DNA of 64,000 nt from Sphingopyxis sp. JAI108 (lineage in GTDB: Bacteria; Pseudomonadota; Alphaproteobacteria; Sphingomonadales; Sphingomonadaceae): contig NZ_JACCCJ010000001.1 in NCBI RefSeq assembly GCF_013410105.1, positions 1,426,001 to 1,490,000 of the forward strand. Reading direction: 5' to 3'. The first letter of the stretch is position 1; each line of letters starts with the position of its first letter. Both the position numbers and the translations under genes were made by a program. This document shows positions 1 through 9,210 of the stretch, piece by piece. A model generated the notes under the pieces. That model was not told the DNA's origin, searched no databases, and saw only the letters and a program-made list of their open reading frames with translations.

Positions 1-31
1 TCGTTTTGACGAACAGGAGACGACACGGCGT

Positions 32-238
32 ATGCAGATCATCGTTCGCGACAATAATGTCGACCAGGCCCTTCGCGCGCTCAAGAAGAAGCTGCAGCGT
101 GAGGGCGTGTATCGCGAAATGAAGCTGCGCCGTCATTACGAGAAGCCCAGCGAAAAGCGTGCCCGCGAGCACGCCGCCGCCGTCCGCCGCGCCCGCAAGA
201 TGGAGCGCAAGCGGATGGAGCGCGACGGTATCAAGTAA
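32..238 (+). CDS. rpsU: 30S ribosomal protein S21 (bS21)
   Basis: Small-subunit ribosomal protein bS21, 68 aa, which acts at the 30S platform near the 3' end of 16S rRNA during initiation. It starts MQIIVRDNN, has the family's helical [31 protein letters not shown] core (quoted only in part) and ends in a strongly basic tail of Arg/Lys. The length is normal for alphaproteobacteria. An AGGAGA lies at 15-20, upstream of the ATG. The gene is followed at once by a strong hairpin with a T run, so it looks monocistronic. Confidence 0.97.
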   Translation: MQIIVRDNNVDQALRALKKKLQREGVYREMKLRRHYEKPSEKRAREHAAAVRRARKMERKRMERDGIK

Positions 239-270
239 GACCGTCTCCCGTTCGGGATCCTGATCGTGAA

Positions 271-302
271 AAGGGCGCCGCGGCAACGCGGCGCCCTTTT
301 TC
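271..302 (+). terminator. intrinsic terminator after rpsU
   Basis: Perfect GC-rich stem AGGGCGCCGCG / CGCGGCGCCCT around a short CAA-type loop, followed by a run of T. This is a classical rho-independent terminator directly behind rpsU. Confidence 0.9.
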
Positions 303-357
303 GTTGGATTGGTGCGGGGTGGGCGGGTTTCGACCGGAAGTGGACATTCTTTTGAAC

Positions 358-430
358 CGTCACCCCGGACTTGATCCGGGGTCCACGACTTCAACGCCGC
401 AGTGGATCCCGGATCAAGTCCGGGATGACG
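358..430. repeat. palindromic intergenic repeat (REP-like)
   Basis: Two nearly complementary 29-nt arms, 358-386 (starting CGTCACCCCGGACTTGATCC) and 402-430 (ending AAGTCCGGGATGACG), are separated by 15 nt. When translated, such elements give the familiar spurious peptide HPGLDPGS. I recognise the type as a dispersed palindromic element common in sphingomonads. A shorter relative with the same CATCCCGG/CCGGGATG ends lies at 59804-59839. Whether it is a terminator, an mRNA stabiliser or simply a mobile palindrome cannot be decided here. Confidence 0.8.
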
Positions 431-465
431 AAGGTCTGAAAACGACCGATTTCGGACGAGCGGTA

Positions 466-858
466 ATGTTGGCACAAAGAAACATGCCGAAGTTACCGAC
501 ATCCTCATCCGTCTTTAGGCTGTTCCTTTGGTACCTCTGGTCGATTCCGATTGTTGTCGCTGTCCTGCACATCTTCGATCTGCATTTCGAGTATGATGGC
601 GATCTAATGTTCTGGGTGATCGCGGGCTACATCGCTCCCGCAGGTTTGCTCAGCGAAGCCGTAGGCCAAGGGTTCGGGGTCGGCCTATCGATTTACATAA
701 TCCTGCTTGCTGTCATTACTGCTTGGTCGGTTCGGCGCAGCAGGCGCGCTAACGCGCCGTCTGAGGAAGCCCGCTCCCCACCCAATAGCCGACATTCGTT
801 CTCTCGCGGTTCTCATGCTCAATTGCCTCTGGACCGCCGCGCGCCGCACCGCCTATAG
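466..858 (+). CDS. hypothetical small membrane protein
   Basis: An unrecognised protein of about 130 aa if translation starts at the ATG at 466; an in-frame ATG at 484 is an alternative. Two or three hydrophobic stretches are visible (around LFLWYLWSIPIVVAVL, MFWVIAGYIAPAG and IYIILLAVITAW), followed by a basic Ser/Arg-rich tail. The open frame extends upstream to 304, but that part is translated palindromic repeat and is unlikely to be coding. No convincing ribosome binding site is seen. It could be a genuine inner-membrane protein or a degraded remnant, so the call is tentative. Confidence 0.4.
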   Translation: MLAQRNMPKLPTSSSVFRLFLWYLWSIPIVVAVLHIFDLHFEYDGDLMFWVIAGYIAPAGLLSEAVGQGFGVGLSIYIILLAVITAWSVRRSRRANAPSEEARSPPNSRHSFSRGSHAQLPLDRRAPHRL

Positions 859-909
859 GCGTGCGCGACATTCGCCCCCGGGAATGCGGGGCAGGAAAAG
901 GACTGCAAG

Positions 910-1449
910 ATGAGCGTAACGACGGTTCCACTGCGCCCGGTGAGCAAGGGCGGGCTGTGGCTGATGTGGTTCGGGCTCGCGGCGCTGCTGGTCGCGGGCG
1001 CGGCCTTTGCCTGGCACATGACCCCGCGCATCGGGTTCGAGGTCGTCAAGGCAGGCACCGGGCCGAGCCCGACGAAGGCCGACGTCGTTCTGGTCAAATA
1101 TGAAGGCAAGCTCGACGACGGCACCGTCTTTGACGCCAACGAACAGGCGCCGATGCAGGTCGCGCAGGTCGTCCCGGGCTTTTCGGAGGCGCTGACCCGG
1201 ATGCAGAAGGGCGGCGAATACAAGATCAGCATCCCGCCGAAGCTCGGCTATGGCGACCGCGCCGTCGGACCGATCCCGGCGAACAGCACGCTGCACTTCT
1301 CGGTCACCCTGCTCGACTTCCGCTCGGAGGCCGAGGTTCGCGCGATGCAGCAGCAGATGCAGCAGATGCAGCAGCAACAGATGATGCAGGGTGGTCCCGG
1401 TGGCCCTGGCGGTCCTGGTGGTCCGCCGCCGGGCGCGCCGCAGCCGTAA
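910..1449 (+). CDS. membrane-anchored FKBP-type peptidyl-prolyl cis-trans isomerase
   Basis: Catalyses cis-trans isomerisation of X-Pro bonds in folding proteins. The protein is 179 aa. One N-terminal transmembrane or signal-anchor helix (about residues 15-36) places the FKBP domain (about 40-138) in the periplasm. Family hallmarks are YEGKLDDGTVFDAN, VVPGFSEAL, GGEYKISIPPKLGYG and the terminal LHFSVTLLDF strand. The C-terminal tail is low complexity: a Gln/Met run, then Gly-Pro repeats (GGPGGPGGPGG), which is unusual for the enzyme and may be a flexible or protein-binding extension. It converges on the permease gene with a shared terminator between them. Confidence 0.92.
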   Translation: MSVTTVPLRPVSKGGLWLMWFGLAALLVAGAAFAWHMTPRIGFEVVKAGTGPSPTKADVVLVKYEGKLDDGTVFDANEQAPMQVAQVVPGFSEALTRMQKGGEYKISIPPKLGYGDRAVGPIPANSTLHFSVTLLDFRSEAEVRAMQQQMQQMQQQQMMQGGPGGPGGPGGPPPGAPQP

Positions 1450-1474
1450 GGCGCGCGATCACAAAGAAATGCAG

Positions 1475-1507
1475 AACGGCGGCGGGCTAAATGCCTGCCG
1501 CCGTTTT
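1475..1507. terminator. bidirectional terminator between FKBP gene and permease gene
   Basis: Stem AACGGCGGCGGGC / GCCTGCCGCCGTT (13 bp with one G-U pair) around the loop TAAAT, followed by TTT on the plus strand. It overlaps the 3' end of the minus-strand permease gene and can serve both convergent transcripts. Confidence 0.75.
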
Positions 1508-2602
1508 CGCATCGGCGGCGCCGGCGTTGCGTTCGGCTTCGCGTTCGAGCGCGACCTTGATCATCGCGACGATCGGGTCGGCGAGGAACAGCCCCATGAG
1601 CCCGAGCAGCGCACCGAAGAGGATCTGCGCGCCGAGCACGAGCGCGGGCGCAAGGTCGACGGTCTTTTTGGCGACCATCGGGACGATCAGATAACCATCG
1701 ACCGTCTGGACAACGAAATAGATGGCGATCGCCCACAGGCCCGTGTCGGTCCCCGCCGAAAAGCCGACGAGCACGAGCAGCACACCCGAGACGATGGCGC
1801 CGATATTGGGGATGAAGGCGAGCAGGCCGGTGAGCAGCCCCATCAACGCCGCCATCGGGATGCCGACCGCCATGCAGGCGAGCCAGGTGCCGACGCCTTC
1901 GACGAACATGCCGAGCAGGCGGCCCGCCATCAGCCGGCGCAGCGTGAAGCCCATGCGCGCGGTCGTGATGTAGAAATTCTCGCGGCTCTTCATCGGCAGC
2001 ATCCATGCGACGCCGCGCTCGTAGAGCCTCGGTTCGATCGCGATGAAGATGCCGAGCACGACGATCATCACGAGGCTGGTGAGCCCGCCGAGCACCGTAC
2101 CGACCGCCGCGGTGACGCGGCCGACGGTGCCGGCGATATTGTCGGTGATCGTCTTGGTATCGAGCTGGAAATTGCCCATGCCATGATCGCTCGCCCAGGC
2201 GGCGATGCGCTCGATCTGCGCCATCACCACCGTTTGCAGCGTCGCGGCCTGATCGGCGATCTGCGAGCCCGCGAACAGGATGGTCCAGCCGAGAAAGGCA
2301 AGGAGCGAGAGGCAGATGATGAGGAGGCGCCAGGCGCGGGCGATCGGCAATACGCGGCCGAGCAGGCGCGTCCCGCCGTCGAGCATCGATGCCATGACGA
2401 TACCGGCGAAGATCAGCAGGATCGGCTGGATCAGCACGATGCACACGCCGATCAGCAGCGCGAGGCCGAGCCACACGCCCGCCTTCAAAAGCTCGGTGCG
2501 GACGAGCTGGCTGCGGATTTCGGTGGGGCCGGGGGCCTCGGTGTGCGCTTCGGGCTGGACAGTGGCGGCGCGTGTCGCTGTCGTCTTCCTCGTCGCCGCC
2601 AT
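1487..2602 (-). CDS. AI-2E family transporter (PerM-like permease)
   Basis: Integral membrane protein of 371 aa in the AI-2E/PerM superfamily (PF01594). Members export or exchange small molecules, including the autoinducer AI-2 in some species; some act as Na+/H+ antiporters. The substrate is not predictable here. About eight hydrophobic segments are visible, with a long soluble stretch in the middle (about 120-200), and the family-typical segment AFIPNIGAIVSGVLLVLVG followed by YFVVQTVDGYLIVPMV. The N-terminus is Thr/Ala-rich and cytoplasmic. It lies downstream of lepB on the same strand with an 18-nt gap and is probably co-transcribed with it. Confidence 0.9.
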   Translation of the reverse strand: MAATRKTTATRAATVQPEAHTEAPGPTEIRSQLVRTELLKAGVWLGLALLIGVCIVLIQPILLIFAGIVMASMLDGGTRLLGRVLPIARAWRLLIICLSLLAFLGWTILFAGSQIADQAATLQTVVMAQIERIAAWASDHGMGNFQLDTKTITDNIAGTVGRVTAAVGTVLGGLTSLVMIVVLGIFIAIEPRLYERGVAWMLPMKSRENFYITTARMGFTLRRLMAGRLLGMFVEGVGTWLACMAVGIPMAALMGLLTGLLAFIPNIGAIVSGVLLVLVGFSAGTDTGLWAIAIYFVVQTVDGYLIVPMVAKKTVDLAPALVLGAQILFGALLGLMGLFLADPIVAMIKVALEREAERNAGAADAKTAAGI

Positions 2603-2620
2603 ATCCTGTTCCCCGTTGCT

Positions 2621-3469
2621 CTAACTGCCCTGACGCTCGGGCCGCAGGTCGGTTCCCGCGCGCCCCGACCGCAGGGCATTAAACCAGCTCAATGGGTTGT
2701 ACCATTCGGCGGTTCCGTCGGTCGAAAAGCTGATGATCTCGGCGCGTCCGGCGATCGCGTCGAAGGGGACGGGGCCGCCGAGCCCCTTCTGGCTGGCGTC
2801 GACGCGGCTGTCGGCGCTGCCGTCGCGGTTGTCGCCCATCAGGAACAGATGATTCGCGGGAACGGTGACCGGGCCATAATCGTCGGTCGGATAGCCGGGG
2901 CCCATGTCGATGGTGTCGAAGGTCGCGCCGCCGGGCAGCGTTTCACGGACGATGGGAAGCTCGAGGACCTGCTGGCCGCTCGTATCGCGATTCACGAAGC
3001 GGTAAAGGCTGCTGTCGGGGCCGGGCAGGTTCGGGTCGACCGGGATCGAGAGCATCGGTTGCACCTCGCGCTTCACCGGCTTGCCGTTGATGCTGAGTTC
3101 GCCATTCCTTAGTTCGATCGTGTCGCCCGGCAAGCCGATCACGCGCTTGATATAATCGACGCGCGTCACCGGATGTTCGAGCACGACGATGTCGCCGCGC
3201 TCGGGCAGCTTGCCGAACAGCCGGCCCGCGACCTTGGGCGCGAGGTGGAAGCTGACCGACGAATAAGACCAGCCATAGGGATATTTGCTGACGATCAGCC
3301 GGTCGCCGTTGCGCAGAATCGGCATCATCGAATCGGACGGGATATAGAAGGGCTTGGCGACGCAGCTGTGGATGCCGAGGACGAGCAGCAATATCACCAC
3401 GACATCGCGGATCAACTTGCCCCAGCTGCCGTCATCCTTCGTCCCGGCTTTCGCACCACGCTTCGTCAT
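2621..3469 (-). CDS. lepB: signal peptidase I
   Basis: Leader peptidase that cleaves signal peptides of Sec- and Tat-exported preproteins at the outer face of the inner membrane. It is 282 aa, with an N-terminal membrane anchor (VVVILLLVLGIHSCVA). The nucleophile Ser sits in IPSDSMMPIL and the general-base Lys in YIKRVIGLPGD. The conserved GDNRDGSADSR box is also present. It is the last of four closely spaced minus-strand genes (pyrE, pdxJ, acpS, lepB), a gene order conserved in alphaproteobacteria, which usually continues into rnc and era; here a permease follows instead. Confidence 0.96.
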   Translation of the reverse strand: MTKRGAKAGTKDDGSWGKLIRDVVVILLLVLGIHSCVAKPFYIPSDSMMPILRNGDRLIVSKYPYGWSYSSVSFHLAPKVAGRLFGKLPERGDIVVLEHPVTRVDYIKRVIGLPGDTIELRNGELSINGKPVKREVQPMLSIPVDPNLPGPDSSLYRFVNRDTSGQQVLELPIVRETLPGGATFDTIDMGPGYPTDDYGPVTVPANHLFLMGDNRDGSADSRVDASQKGLGGPVPFDAIAGRAEIISFSTDGTAEWYNPLSWFNALRSGRAGTDLRPERQGS

Positions 3470-3476
3470 TATTCAC

Positions 3477-3878
3477 TCAATCCTTGATTGCTTCGATGAT
3501 GACGAAAGCCTGCGCCCACGGATGGTCGTCGGTCAGCGTCAGATGGATGTGCGCGCGGTATCCCGAGGGGGTCATCTGCGCGAGCCGTTCGGCGGCGCCG
3601 CCGGTGAGCGCCAGCGTTGGCGCGCCCGAGGGGGCGTTGACGACGCCGATGTCCTTCATGAACACGCCGCGTTTGAATCCCGTGCCGACGGCTTTGGAGA
3701 AAGCCTCCTTGGCGGCGAAGCGCTTGGCGTAGGTGCCGGCGCGGGTGAAGGGACGGCGTGCGGCCTTGGCGCGCTCGATGTCGGTGAAGACGCGGTTTTC
3801 GAAGCGCTCGCCGAAACGGTCGAGCGAATTCTGGATCCGCTCGATATTGCACAGGTCGGAGCCGAGGCCGATGATCAC
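3477..3878 (-). CDS. acpS: holo-[acyl-carrier-protein] synthase
   Basis: Transfers 4'-phosphopantetheine from CoA to a serine of apo-ACP, activating fatty-acid synthesis. It is 133 aa, normal length. The Mg2+-binding Asp lies in [15 protein letters not shown] and the second metal-binding Glu in the signature [14 protein letters not shown]. Its start overlaps the pdxJ stop by 4 nt and it ends 7 nt before lepB, so it sits within a translationally coupled operon. The linkage of AcpS with PdxJ is long known in bacteria. Confidence 0.96.
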   Translation of the reverse strand: MIIGLGSDLCNIERIQNSLDRFGERFENRVFTDIERAKAARRPFTRAGTYAKRFAAKEAFSKAVGTGFKRGVFMKDIGVVNAPSGAPTLALTGGAAERLAQMTPSGYRAHIHLTLTDDHPWAQAFVIIEAIKD

Positions 3879-4624
3879 GCGGCGCCTCTCGCCTCGTCCA
3901 TCAGCGCGCGCATCCGGCGCACCGCATCCTCCAGCCCCGTAAAGATCGCCTCGCCGATCAGATAATGGCCGATGTTGAGTTCGGCGAGCTGCGGGATCGC
4001 GGCGACGGGGACGACATTCTCATAGGTGAGGCCGTGTCCCGCGTGGGGCTCGATGCCATTCTTCCACGCGAGCGCGGCGGCGTCGGCGAGGCGGCGGAGT
4101 TCGGCGGCGCGCTCCTCGCCCTCGACATGGGCGTAGCGGCCGGTGTGGAATTCGACGACGGGGGCGCGGAGGCGCATCGCCGCTTCGATCTGGCGCGCGT
4201 CGGGCTCGATGAACAGGCTGACGCGGATGCCCGCGTCATTGAGGCGGGTGACGATGGGGGCGAGATGATTGTGCTGGCCTGCGGCGTCGAGCCCGCCCTC
4301 GGTCGTGCGCTCCTCGCGCTTTTCGGGGACGATGCATGCGGCGTGCGGTTTGTGGCGCAGCGCGATTTCGAGCATCTCGTCGGTCGCCGCCATTTCGAGG
4401 TTCAATGGCAGGTCGGTTGCGGCCTGGATGCGCGCGAGGTCGTCGTCGCGAATATGGCGCCGGTCCTCGCGCAGATGCGCGGTGATGCCATCGCCGCCGA
4501 CCGCCGCGACGATCTCGGCCGCGCGCACCGGGTCGGGATGTTCGCCCCCGCGCGCGTTGCGGATCGTCGCGACATGGTCGATGTTGACGCCGAGCCGCAG
4601 GCGCGAGGAGGAGGGGCCGGTCAA
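3875..4624 (-). CDS. pdxJ: pyridoxine 5'-phosphate synthase
   Basis: Last step of the DXP-dependent vitamin B6 pathway: condenses 1-deoxyxylulose 5-phosphate with 3-amino-2-oxopropyl phosphate to pyridoxine 5'-phosphate. It is a 249-aa TIM barrel. Hallmarks are [19 protein letters not shown] at the N-terminus, [13 protein letters not shown], a [15 protein letters not shown] loop, and [11 protein letters not shown] with [12 protein letters not shown] near the C-terminus. It overlaps pyrE upstream and acpS downstream by 4 nt each. Confidence 0.97.
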   Translation of the reverse strand: MTGPSSSRLRLGVNIDHVATIRNARGGEHPDPVRAAEIVAAVGGDGITAHLREDRRHIRDDDLARIQAATDLPLNLEMAATDEMLEIALRHKPHAACIVPEKREERTTEGGLDAAGQHNHLAPIVTRLNDAGIRVSLFIEPDARQIEAAMRLRAPVVEFHTGRYAHVEGEERAAELRRLADAAALAWKNGIEPHAGHGLTYENVVPVAAIPQLAELNIGHYLIGEAIFTGLEDAVRRMRALMDEARGAA

Positions 4625-5208
4625 GCCGCCTTGCTCCGGCTGCCAGGCTTTACCGCCTCGGTCGCGACGAGCGCGTCGGGCAGTTCGTCGGCGGCATAGG
4701 TCGGGAAGTTGATCGCGACGAGCGGGTAGAAGGGCACGCCGAGATCAACGCTGCCCGCCGAGCGGTCGACGAGCGCGGCTTCGGCGATCACTTCGCCGCC
4801 CGCGGCGCGCACCGCCTCCATCGCTTCGCGCGACGAGAGGCCGGTGGTGACGACATCCTCGACCATCAGGACTTTCGCGCCGGGATCGATGGCGAAGCCG
4901 CGCCGCAGTTCGAACGTACCGGTCGGCCGTTCGACGAAGATCGCGGGCTTGCCGAGCGCGCGGCCCATTTCGTGGCCGATGATCACACCGCCCATCGCGG
5001 GCGAGACGACGATGTCGATCGCTTGCCGCAGCTCGCGCGGCAGCTTCGCGGCGAGCGCGGCGGCGAGGCGTCCGGCGCGCTCGGTATCCATCAGCACGCG
5101 TGCGCATTGCAGATAATATTCGCTATGACGGCCGGAGGAGAGAAGGAAATGGCCCTGGAGCAGGGCGTCGGCGGCGCGGAATTCGGCCAGGATTTCATCG
5201 TCGGTCAT
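4621..5208 (-). CDS. pyrE: orotate phosphoribosyltransferase
   Basis: Converts orotate and PRPP to orotidine 5'-monophosphate in pyrimidine biosynthesis. The 195-aa protein has the PRPP-binding signature [14 protein letters not shown], a flexible loop ending in KPAIFVERP and the N-terminal [17 protein letters not shown]. It is the first gene of the minus-strand pyrE-pdxJ-acpS-lepB block and is divergent from the cytochrome oxidase operon. The 230-nt gap between them must hold both promoters, but I cannot assign -35/-10 boxes with confidence. Confidence 0.96.
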   Translation of the reverse strand: MTDDEILAEFRAADALLQGHFLLSSGRHSEYYLQCARVLMDTERAGRLAAALAAKLPRELRQAIDIVVSPAMGGVIIGHEMGRALGKPAIFVERPTGTFELRRGFAIDPGAKVLMVEDVVTTGLSSREAMEAVRAAGGEVIAEAALVDRSAGSVDLGVPFYPLVAINFPTYAADELPDALVATEAVKPGSRSKAA

Positions 5209-5438
5209 GAAGGATTATTCTTTTGTCCTGTGCGTCGCCCATGGCGGGCGAGCGGGTTTAGGCGGCGAAGATTTGCCAGCCGCAAAATAGTGTTAGAGAT
5301 GCTTGAGGCAAGCGGCAAGCGGGTCTATAGCGCCCGCGAGATTCAGCCTGTCCGATGGCTGCGTGGGCGCATGTCCGGCAGCGGGGAAGGGGGGCTGGGG
5401 CATCATAAGAACAACAGGCAACGGGCGGCACTATCCTT

Positions 5439-6506
5439 ATGAAGAGCTTGAAAACCCTTGTAATTGCGGCGGCTTTGTCGCTCGGCGCAGTCGGCGCCGG
5501 TCATGCGCAGGCGCCGGCCGCGGCTCCGGCCGAAGCCCCCGCCGTGGGCGCTCCGGCGAATCCGGCCCCGGCCGCTACCGATGCGGCGGCGACTGCGGCG
5601 GCTCCGGCGGGTGACGCCACCTATGTGCCGATGAAGCCGACTCCCGGCGTCGGCCAGCCGGTCGATGCGGGCATCGATTTCCAGCCGCAGGTCAGCCCCG
5701 TGGGTGAACAGGCCTATTGGTTCAACCATGTGATTCTGCTTCCCGTGATCACGATCATCACGCTGCTCGTGCTCGGCCTGCTGCTCTGGGCGATGTTCCG
5801 TTACCGTGCCAAGGCGAACCCGGTGCCGTCGAAGACGACGCACAACACCCTCATCGAAATCATCTGGACGGCCATTCCCGTGCTGATCCTCGCGGTGATC
5901 GCGGTGCCGTCGATCCGGCTTCTGGCCCAGCAGTACGAACCGCCGTCGAAGGATGCGCTGACGATCAAGGTCACGGGGTATCAATGGTATTGGGGCTATG
6001 CCTATCCCGACCAGGGTATCGGCGAATATGTCTCGAAGATCTTGCCCAAGGACAAGGCCGAGGCGGCGGGCGAGCCCTATCACCTCGCCGTCGACAACCG
6101 CATGGTCGTGCCCGTCGGCCGCCAGGTGAAGCTGATCATCACCGGCGCCGACGTGATCCACAGCTTCGCGGTTCCCGCCTTCTGGACGAAGATGGACGCG
6201 GTCCCCGGCCGCGCCAACGAAACGACCTTCACCGCGAACAAGGTCGGCGTCTATTACGGCCAGTGTTCGGAACTGTGCGGCGTCGATCACGGCTATATGC
6301 CGATCGCCGTCGAGGTTCTGCCGGTCGACAAGTGGGAGGCATGGGTCCGCTCGAAGGGCGGCAACCCCGCTGGTCCGGTCGCTCCGGCGCCCGCAGCCGC
6401 CGCGCCGGCTCCCGCCGTCGCCGCTCCGGCCGCGACGCCGGCCGCCGCCACGACCGAAGCTGCGCCCGCAGCGGCTCCCGCCGCCGCACCGGCTGCCAAG
6501 AATTAA
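5439..6506 (+). CDS. ctaC: cytochrome c oxidase subunit II
   Basis: Subunit II of aa3-type cytochrome c oxidase; it accepts electrons from cytochrome c at its periplasmic CuA centre. The 355-aa protein has a signal peptide ending near VGAGHAQ, an Ala/Pro-rich spacer, two transmembrane helices (about 95-175) and a cupredoxin domain. The CuA ligands are visible: the His of HSFAVPAFW, then CSELCGVDHGYMP with two Cys, His and Met. After the cupredoxin domain comes an unusual tail of about 50 residues made almost wholly of Ala and Pro, probably a flexible periplasmic extension. First gene of the ctaCDB-G-E operon, 15 nt before ctaD. Confidence 0.97.
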   Translation: MKSLKTLVIAAALSLGAVGAGHAQAPAAAPAEAPAVGAPANPAPAATDAAATAAAPAGDATYVPMKPTPGVGQPVDAGIDFQPQVSPVGEQAYWFNHVILLPVITIITLLVLGLLLWAMFRYRAKANPVPSKTTHNTLIEIIWTAIPVLILAVIAVPSIRLLAQQYEPPSKDALTIKVTGYQWYWGYAYPDQGIGEYVSKILPKDKAEAAGEPYHLAVDNRMVVPVGRQVKLIITGADVIHSFAVPAFWTKMDAVPGRANETTFTANKVGVYYGQCSELCGVDHGYMPIAVEVLPVDKWEAWVRSKGGNPAGPVAPAPAAAAPAPAVAAPAATPAAATTEAAPAAAPAAAPAAKN

Positions 6507-6521
6507 CAAGGGGTCCGACAG

Positions 6522-8192
6522 ATGACCGATATCGCAGCGACTGCACCCGCGCACGGCCACGCCCATGCGCATGAAAACCATGATCACGACACGCCGGGCT
6601 TTTTCGTCCGCTGGTTCATGTCCACGAACCACAAGGATATCGGCACCCTTTACCTGATCTTCGCGATCATTGCCGGCATCGTCGGCGGCGTGATTTCGGG
6701 CATGATGCGCCTTGAGCTCGCGCACCCCGGCATCCAGTATCTGACCGGCTGGGCGCAATTCTTCGACGCGTCGGCGGGCGAGGTGCAGGCCAAGCATTTC
6801 TGGAACGTGATGATCACCGCGCACGGCCTGATCATGGTTTTCTTCATGGTCATGCCCGCGATGATCGGCGGTTTCGGCAACTGGTTCGTGCCGCTGATGA
6901 TCGGCGCACCCGACATGGCGTTCCCGCGCATGAACAATGTCAGCTTCTGGCTGACGGCGGTCGCGTTCGTCATGCTTGTCGGCTCGATGTTCGTTCCTGG
7001 CGGCAGCGGCCTTGGCGCCGGCACCGGCTGGACGGTCTATGCCCCGCTATCGACCAGCGGCTCGCCTGGGCCCGCGGTCGACATGGCGATCTTTTCGCTC
7101 CACCTTGCGGGTGCGGCGTCGATTTTGGGTGCGATCAACTTTATCACCACCATTTTCAACATGCGCGCGCCGGGGATGACGATCCACAAGATGCCGCTGT
7201 TCGTGTGGTCGGTGCTGGTCACCGCCTTCCTGCTGCTGCTCGCGCTGCCGGTTCTGGCCGCCGCGATCACCATGCTGCTGACCGACCGCAACTTCGGCAC
7301 CACATTCTATGATGCGGCGGGCGGCGGCGATCCCGTCCTCTACCAGCATCTCTTCTGGTTCTTCGGCCACCCCGAAGTCTACATCATGATCCTGCCGGGC
7401 TTCGGCATCGTCAGCCAGGTCATCTCGACCTTCAGCCGCAAGCCGGTGTTCGGTTATCTCGGCATGGCCTATGCCATGGTCGCGATCGGCGTCGTCGGCT
7501 TCATCGTGTGGGCGCACCACATGTTCACCGTCGGCATGAGCGTGAACCTGAAGATGTATTTCACCGCGGCAACGATGGTCATCGCGGTCCCGACCGGCAT
7601 CAAGATCTTCAGCTGGATCGCAACCATGTGGGGCGGTTCGATGAGCTTCAAGACCCCGATGGTATGGTCGCTCGGCTTCATCTTCATGTTCACGGTCGGC
7701 GGTGTGACCGGCGTCGTGCTCGCCAATGGCGGCGTCGACACCAATTTGCACGACACCTATTATGTCGTCGCGCACTTCCACTATGTGCTGTCGCTGGGCG
7801 CGGTCTTCTCGCTCTTCGCCGGCTTCTATTACTGGTTCCCGAAGATGTCGGGCCGGATGTACAGCGAGTTCCTCGGCCAGCTGCACTTCTGGATCTTCTT
7901 CATCGGCGTGAACGTCCTGTTTTTCCCCCAGCACTTCCTGGGCCAGCAGGGCATGCCGCGCCGTTACCCCGACTATGCGGAGGCCTATGCCTATTGGCAC
8001 CTGATCTCGTCCTATGGTTATGTGATCATGGGCGTGGGCGTACTGATCTTCTTCGTGAACATCCTCTACTCGCTGTTCGCGGGCAAGCAGGCCGCCGACA
8101 ATCCGTGGGGCGAAGGCGCGACCACGCTCGAATGGACGTTGTCGAGCCCCCCGCCGTTCCACCAGTTCAACGAACTGCCGCGTATCGCATGA
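6522..8192 (+). CDS. ctaD: cytochrome c oxidase subunit I
   Basis: Catalytic subunit of aa3 oxidase, 556 aa with twelve transmembrane helices, holding heme a and the heme a3-CuB site where O2 is reduced and protons are pumped. Visible ligand motifs: MITAHG (heme a His), [17 protein letters not shown] (CuB His cross-linked to Tyr, plus the family signature), WAHHMFTVG (two CuB His) and [15 protein letters not shown] (heme a3 and a His). The N-terminus carries a His-rich stretch ([13 protein letters not shown]) that could bind metal. A strong hairpin follows the stop codon. Confidence 0.98.
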   Translation: MTDIAATAPAHGHAHAHENHDHDTPGFFVRWFMSTNHKDIGTLYLIFAIIAGIVGGVISGMMRLELAHPGIQYLTGWAQFFDASAGEVQAKHFWNVMITAHGLIMVFFMVMPAMIGGFGNWFVPLMIGAPDMAFPRMNNVSFWLTAVAFVMLVGSMFVPGGSGLGAGTGWTVYAPLSTSGSPGPAVDMAIFSLHLAGAASILGAINFITTIFNMRAPGMTIHKMPLFVWSVLVTAFLLLLALPVLAAAITMLLTDRNFGTTFYDAAGGGDPVLYQHLFWFFGHPEVYIMILPGFGIVSQVISTFSRKPVFGYLGMAYAMVAIGVVGFIVWAHHMFTVGMSVNLKMYFTAATMVIAVPTGIKIFSWIATMWGGSMSFKTPMVWSLGFIFMFTVGGVTGVVLANGGVDTNLHDTYYVVAHFHYVLSLGAVFSLFAGFYYWFPKMSGRMYSEFLGQLHFWIFFIGVNVLFFPQHFLGQQGMPRRYPDYAEAYAYWHLISSYGYVIMGVGVLIFFVNILYSLFAGKQAADNPWGEGATTLEWTLSSPPPFHQFNELPRIA

Positions 8193-8198
8193 TCGGTT

Positions 8199-8229
8199 AC
8201 GCCCCCTGCCTGGAAACGGCAGGGGGCGT
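8199..8229. terminator. intergenic hairpin after ctaD
   Basis: Perfect 12-bp stem ACGCCCCCTGCC / GGCAGGGGGCGT with a 7-nt loop TGGAAAC, starting 6 nt after the ctaD stop. There is no T run, so it may stabilise or process the ctaCD message rather than terminate it fully. A second small GC hairpin follows. Confidence 0.6.
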
Positions 8230-8298
8230 CGCCCCAAAGGCGGGGTCTGGGAAATATGATCAACCCTGTCGAGCTGACAAAGACGGTATTTTTCTGAC

Positions 8299-9210
8299 AT
8301 GGCGCAGAGCCTGACCCACGGCGAAACCGCACTCCCCGCCGACTGGCGCGACCTGTTCGCGCTGACCAAGCCGCGCGTGATGTCGCTGGTGGTCTTCACC
8401 GCGCTGTGCGGGTTGCTCGCGGCGCCGGGCGAGGTGCATCCGGTGCTCGCCTTCTCGTCGATCCTCGCGATCGCGCTGGGGGCGGGGGCGTCGGGCGCGC
8501 TCAACCAATGGTATGAAGCGGGCCTTGACGCCAAGATGAAGCGCACCGCGGGGCGGCCGCTTCCGGCCGGCCGGCTCGATCCGCAGACGGCGCTGCAGTT
8601 CGGCATCGGGCTCGCCGCCTTTTCGCTGTTCCTGATGCTCTTCGCATCGAACTGGCAGGCGACGCTCCTGCTGCTCGCCTCGATCCTCTTCTATGTCTTC
8701 GTCTATACGATGTGGCTGAAGCCCAGGACGCCGCAGAATATCGTCATCGGCGGCGCGGCGGGCGCCTTTCCGCCGCTGATCGGCTGGGTCGCGGCGACGG
8801 GATCGATCGCGCCGCTGCCGGTGCTGCTCTTCCTGCTCATCTTCCTGTGGACGCCGCCGCATTTCTGGGCGCTGGCGCTGTTCATGCGTTCGGATTATGC
8901 CGCCGCGGGGATCCCGATGATGCCGGTTGTCGCGGGCGAGAAATCGACGCGGCGCCAGATCCTCTTTTATGCGATCATCATGGCGGCGGGAGCGATCGCC
9001 CCGTGGCCGCTCGGTTACACCGGCGCGCTCTATGGCTGGACCGCCATCCTCCTGTCGGCGGTCTTCGTCCTGTTCTCGATCCAGGTCGGCACGCGCACGA
9101 CGGGCGAGGGCGATCTGATGCAGCCCGAAAAGCGTCTCTTCGCATATTCGATCGCTTATCTTTTCATATTGTTCGGCGCTGTCGTCGTCGACCATTGGTG
9201 GCCGCTATGA
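8299..9210 (+). CDS. ctaB: protoheme IX farnesyltransferase (heme O synthase)
   Basis: Adds a farnesyl group to the 2-vinyl of heme b to give heme O, the precursor of the heme A used by subunit I. It is a 303-aa polytopic UbiA-family membrane protein. The Asp-rich prenyl-diphosphate motif is [15 protein letters not shown], and the second conserved region is [19 protein letters not shown]. It lies within the oxidase operon. Its stop codon overlaps the ATG of the following 49-aa gene (ATGA). Confidence 0.96.
   Translation: MAQSLTHGETALPADWRDLFALTKPRVMSLVVFTALCGLLAAPGEVHPVLAFSSILAIALGAGASGALNQWYEAGLDAKMKRTAGRPLPAGRLDPQTALQFGIGLAAFSLFLMLFASNWQATLLLLASILFYVFVYTMWLKPRTPQNIVIGGAAGAFPPLIGWVAATGSIAPLPVLLFLLIFLWTPPHFWALALFMRSDYAAAGIPMMPVVAGEKSTRRQILFYAIIMAAGAIAPWPLGYTGALYGWTAILLSAVFVLFSIQVGTRTTGEGDLMQPEKRLFAYSIAYLFILFGAVVVDHWWPL

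Noticed and set aside
304..465. N-terminal extension of the small membrane protein frame
   Set aside because: It translates the palindromic repeat (HPGLDPGS, WIPDQVRDD), which is a known kind of spurious coding.
1340..1440. CAG/ATG and GGT-CCT short tandem patterns
   Set aside because: These are the coding sequence of the Gln/Met and Gly/Pro-rich tail of the FKBP protein, not an independent repeat element.
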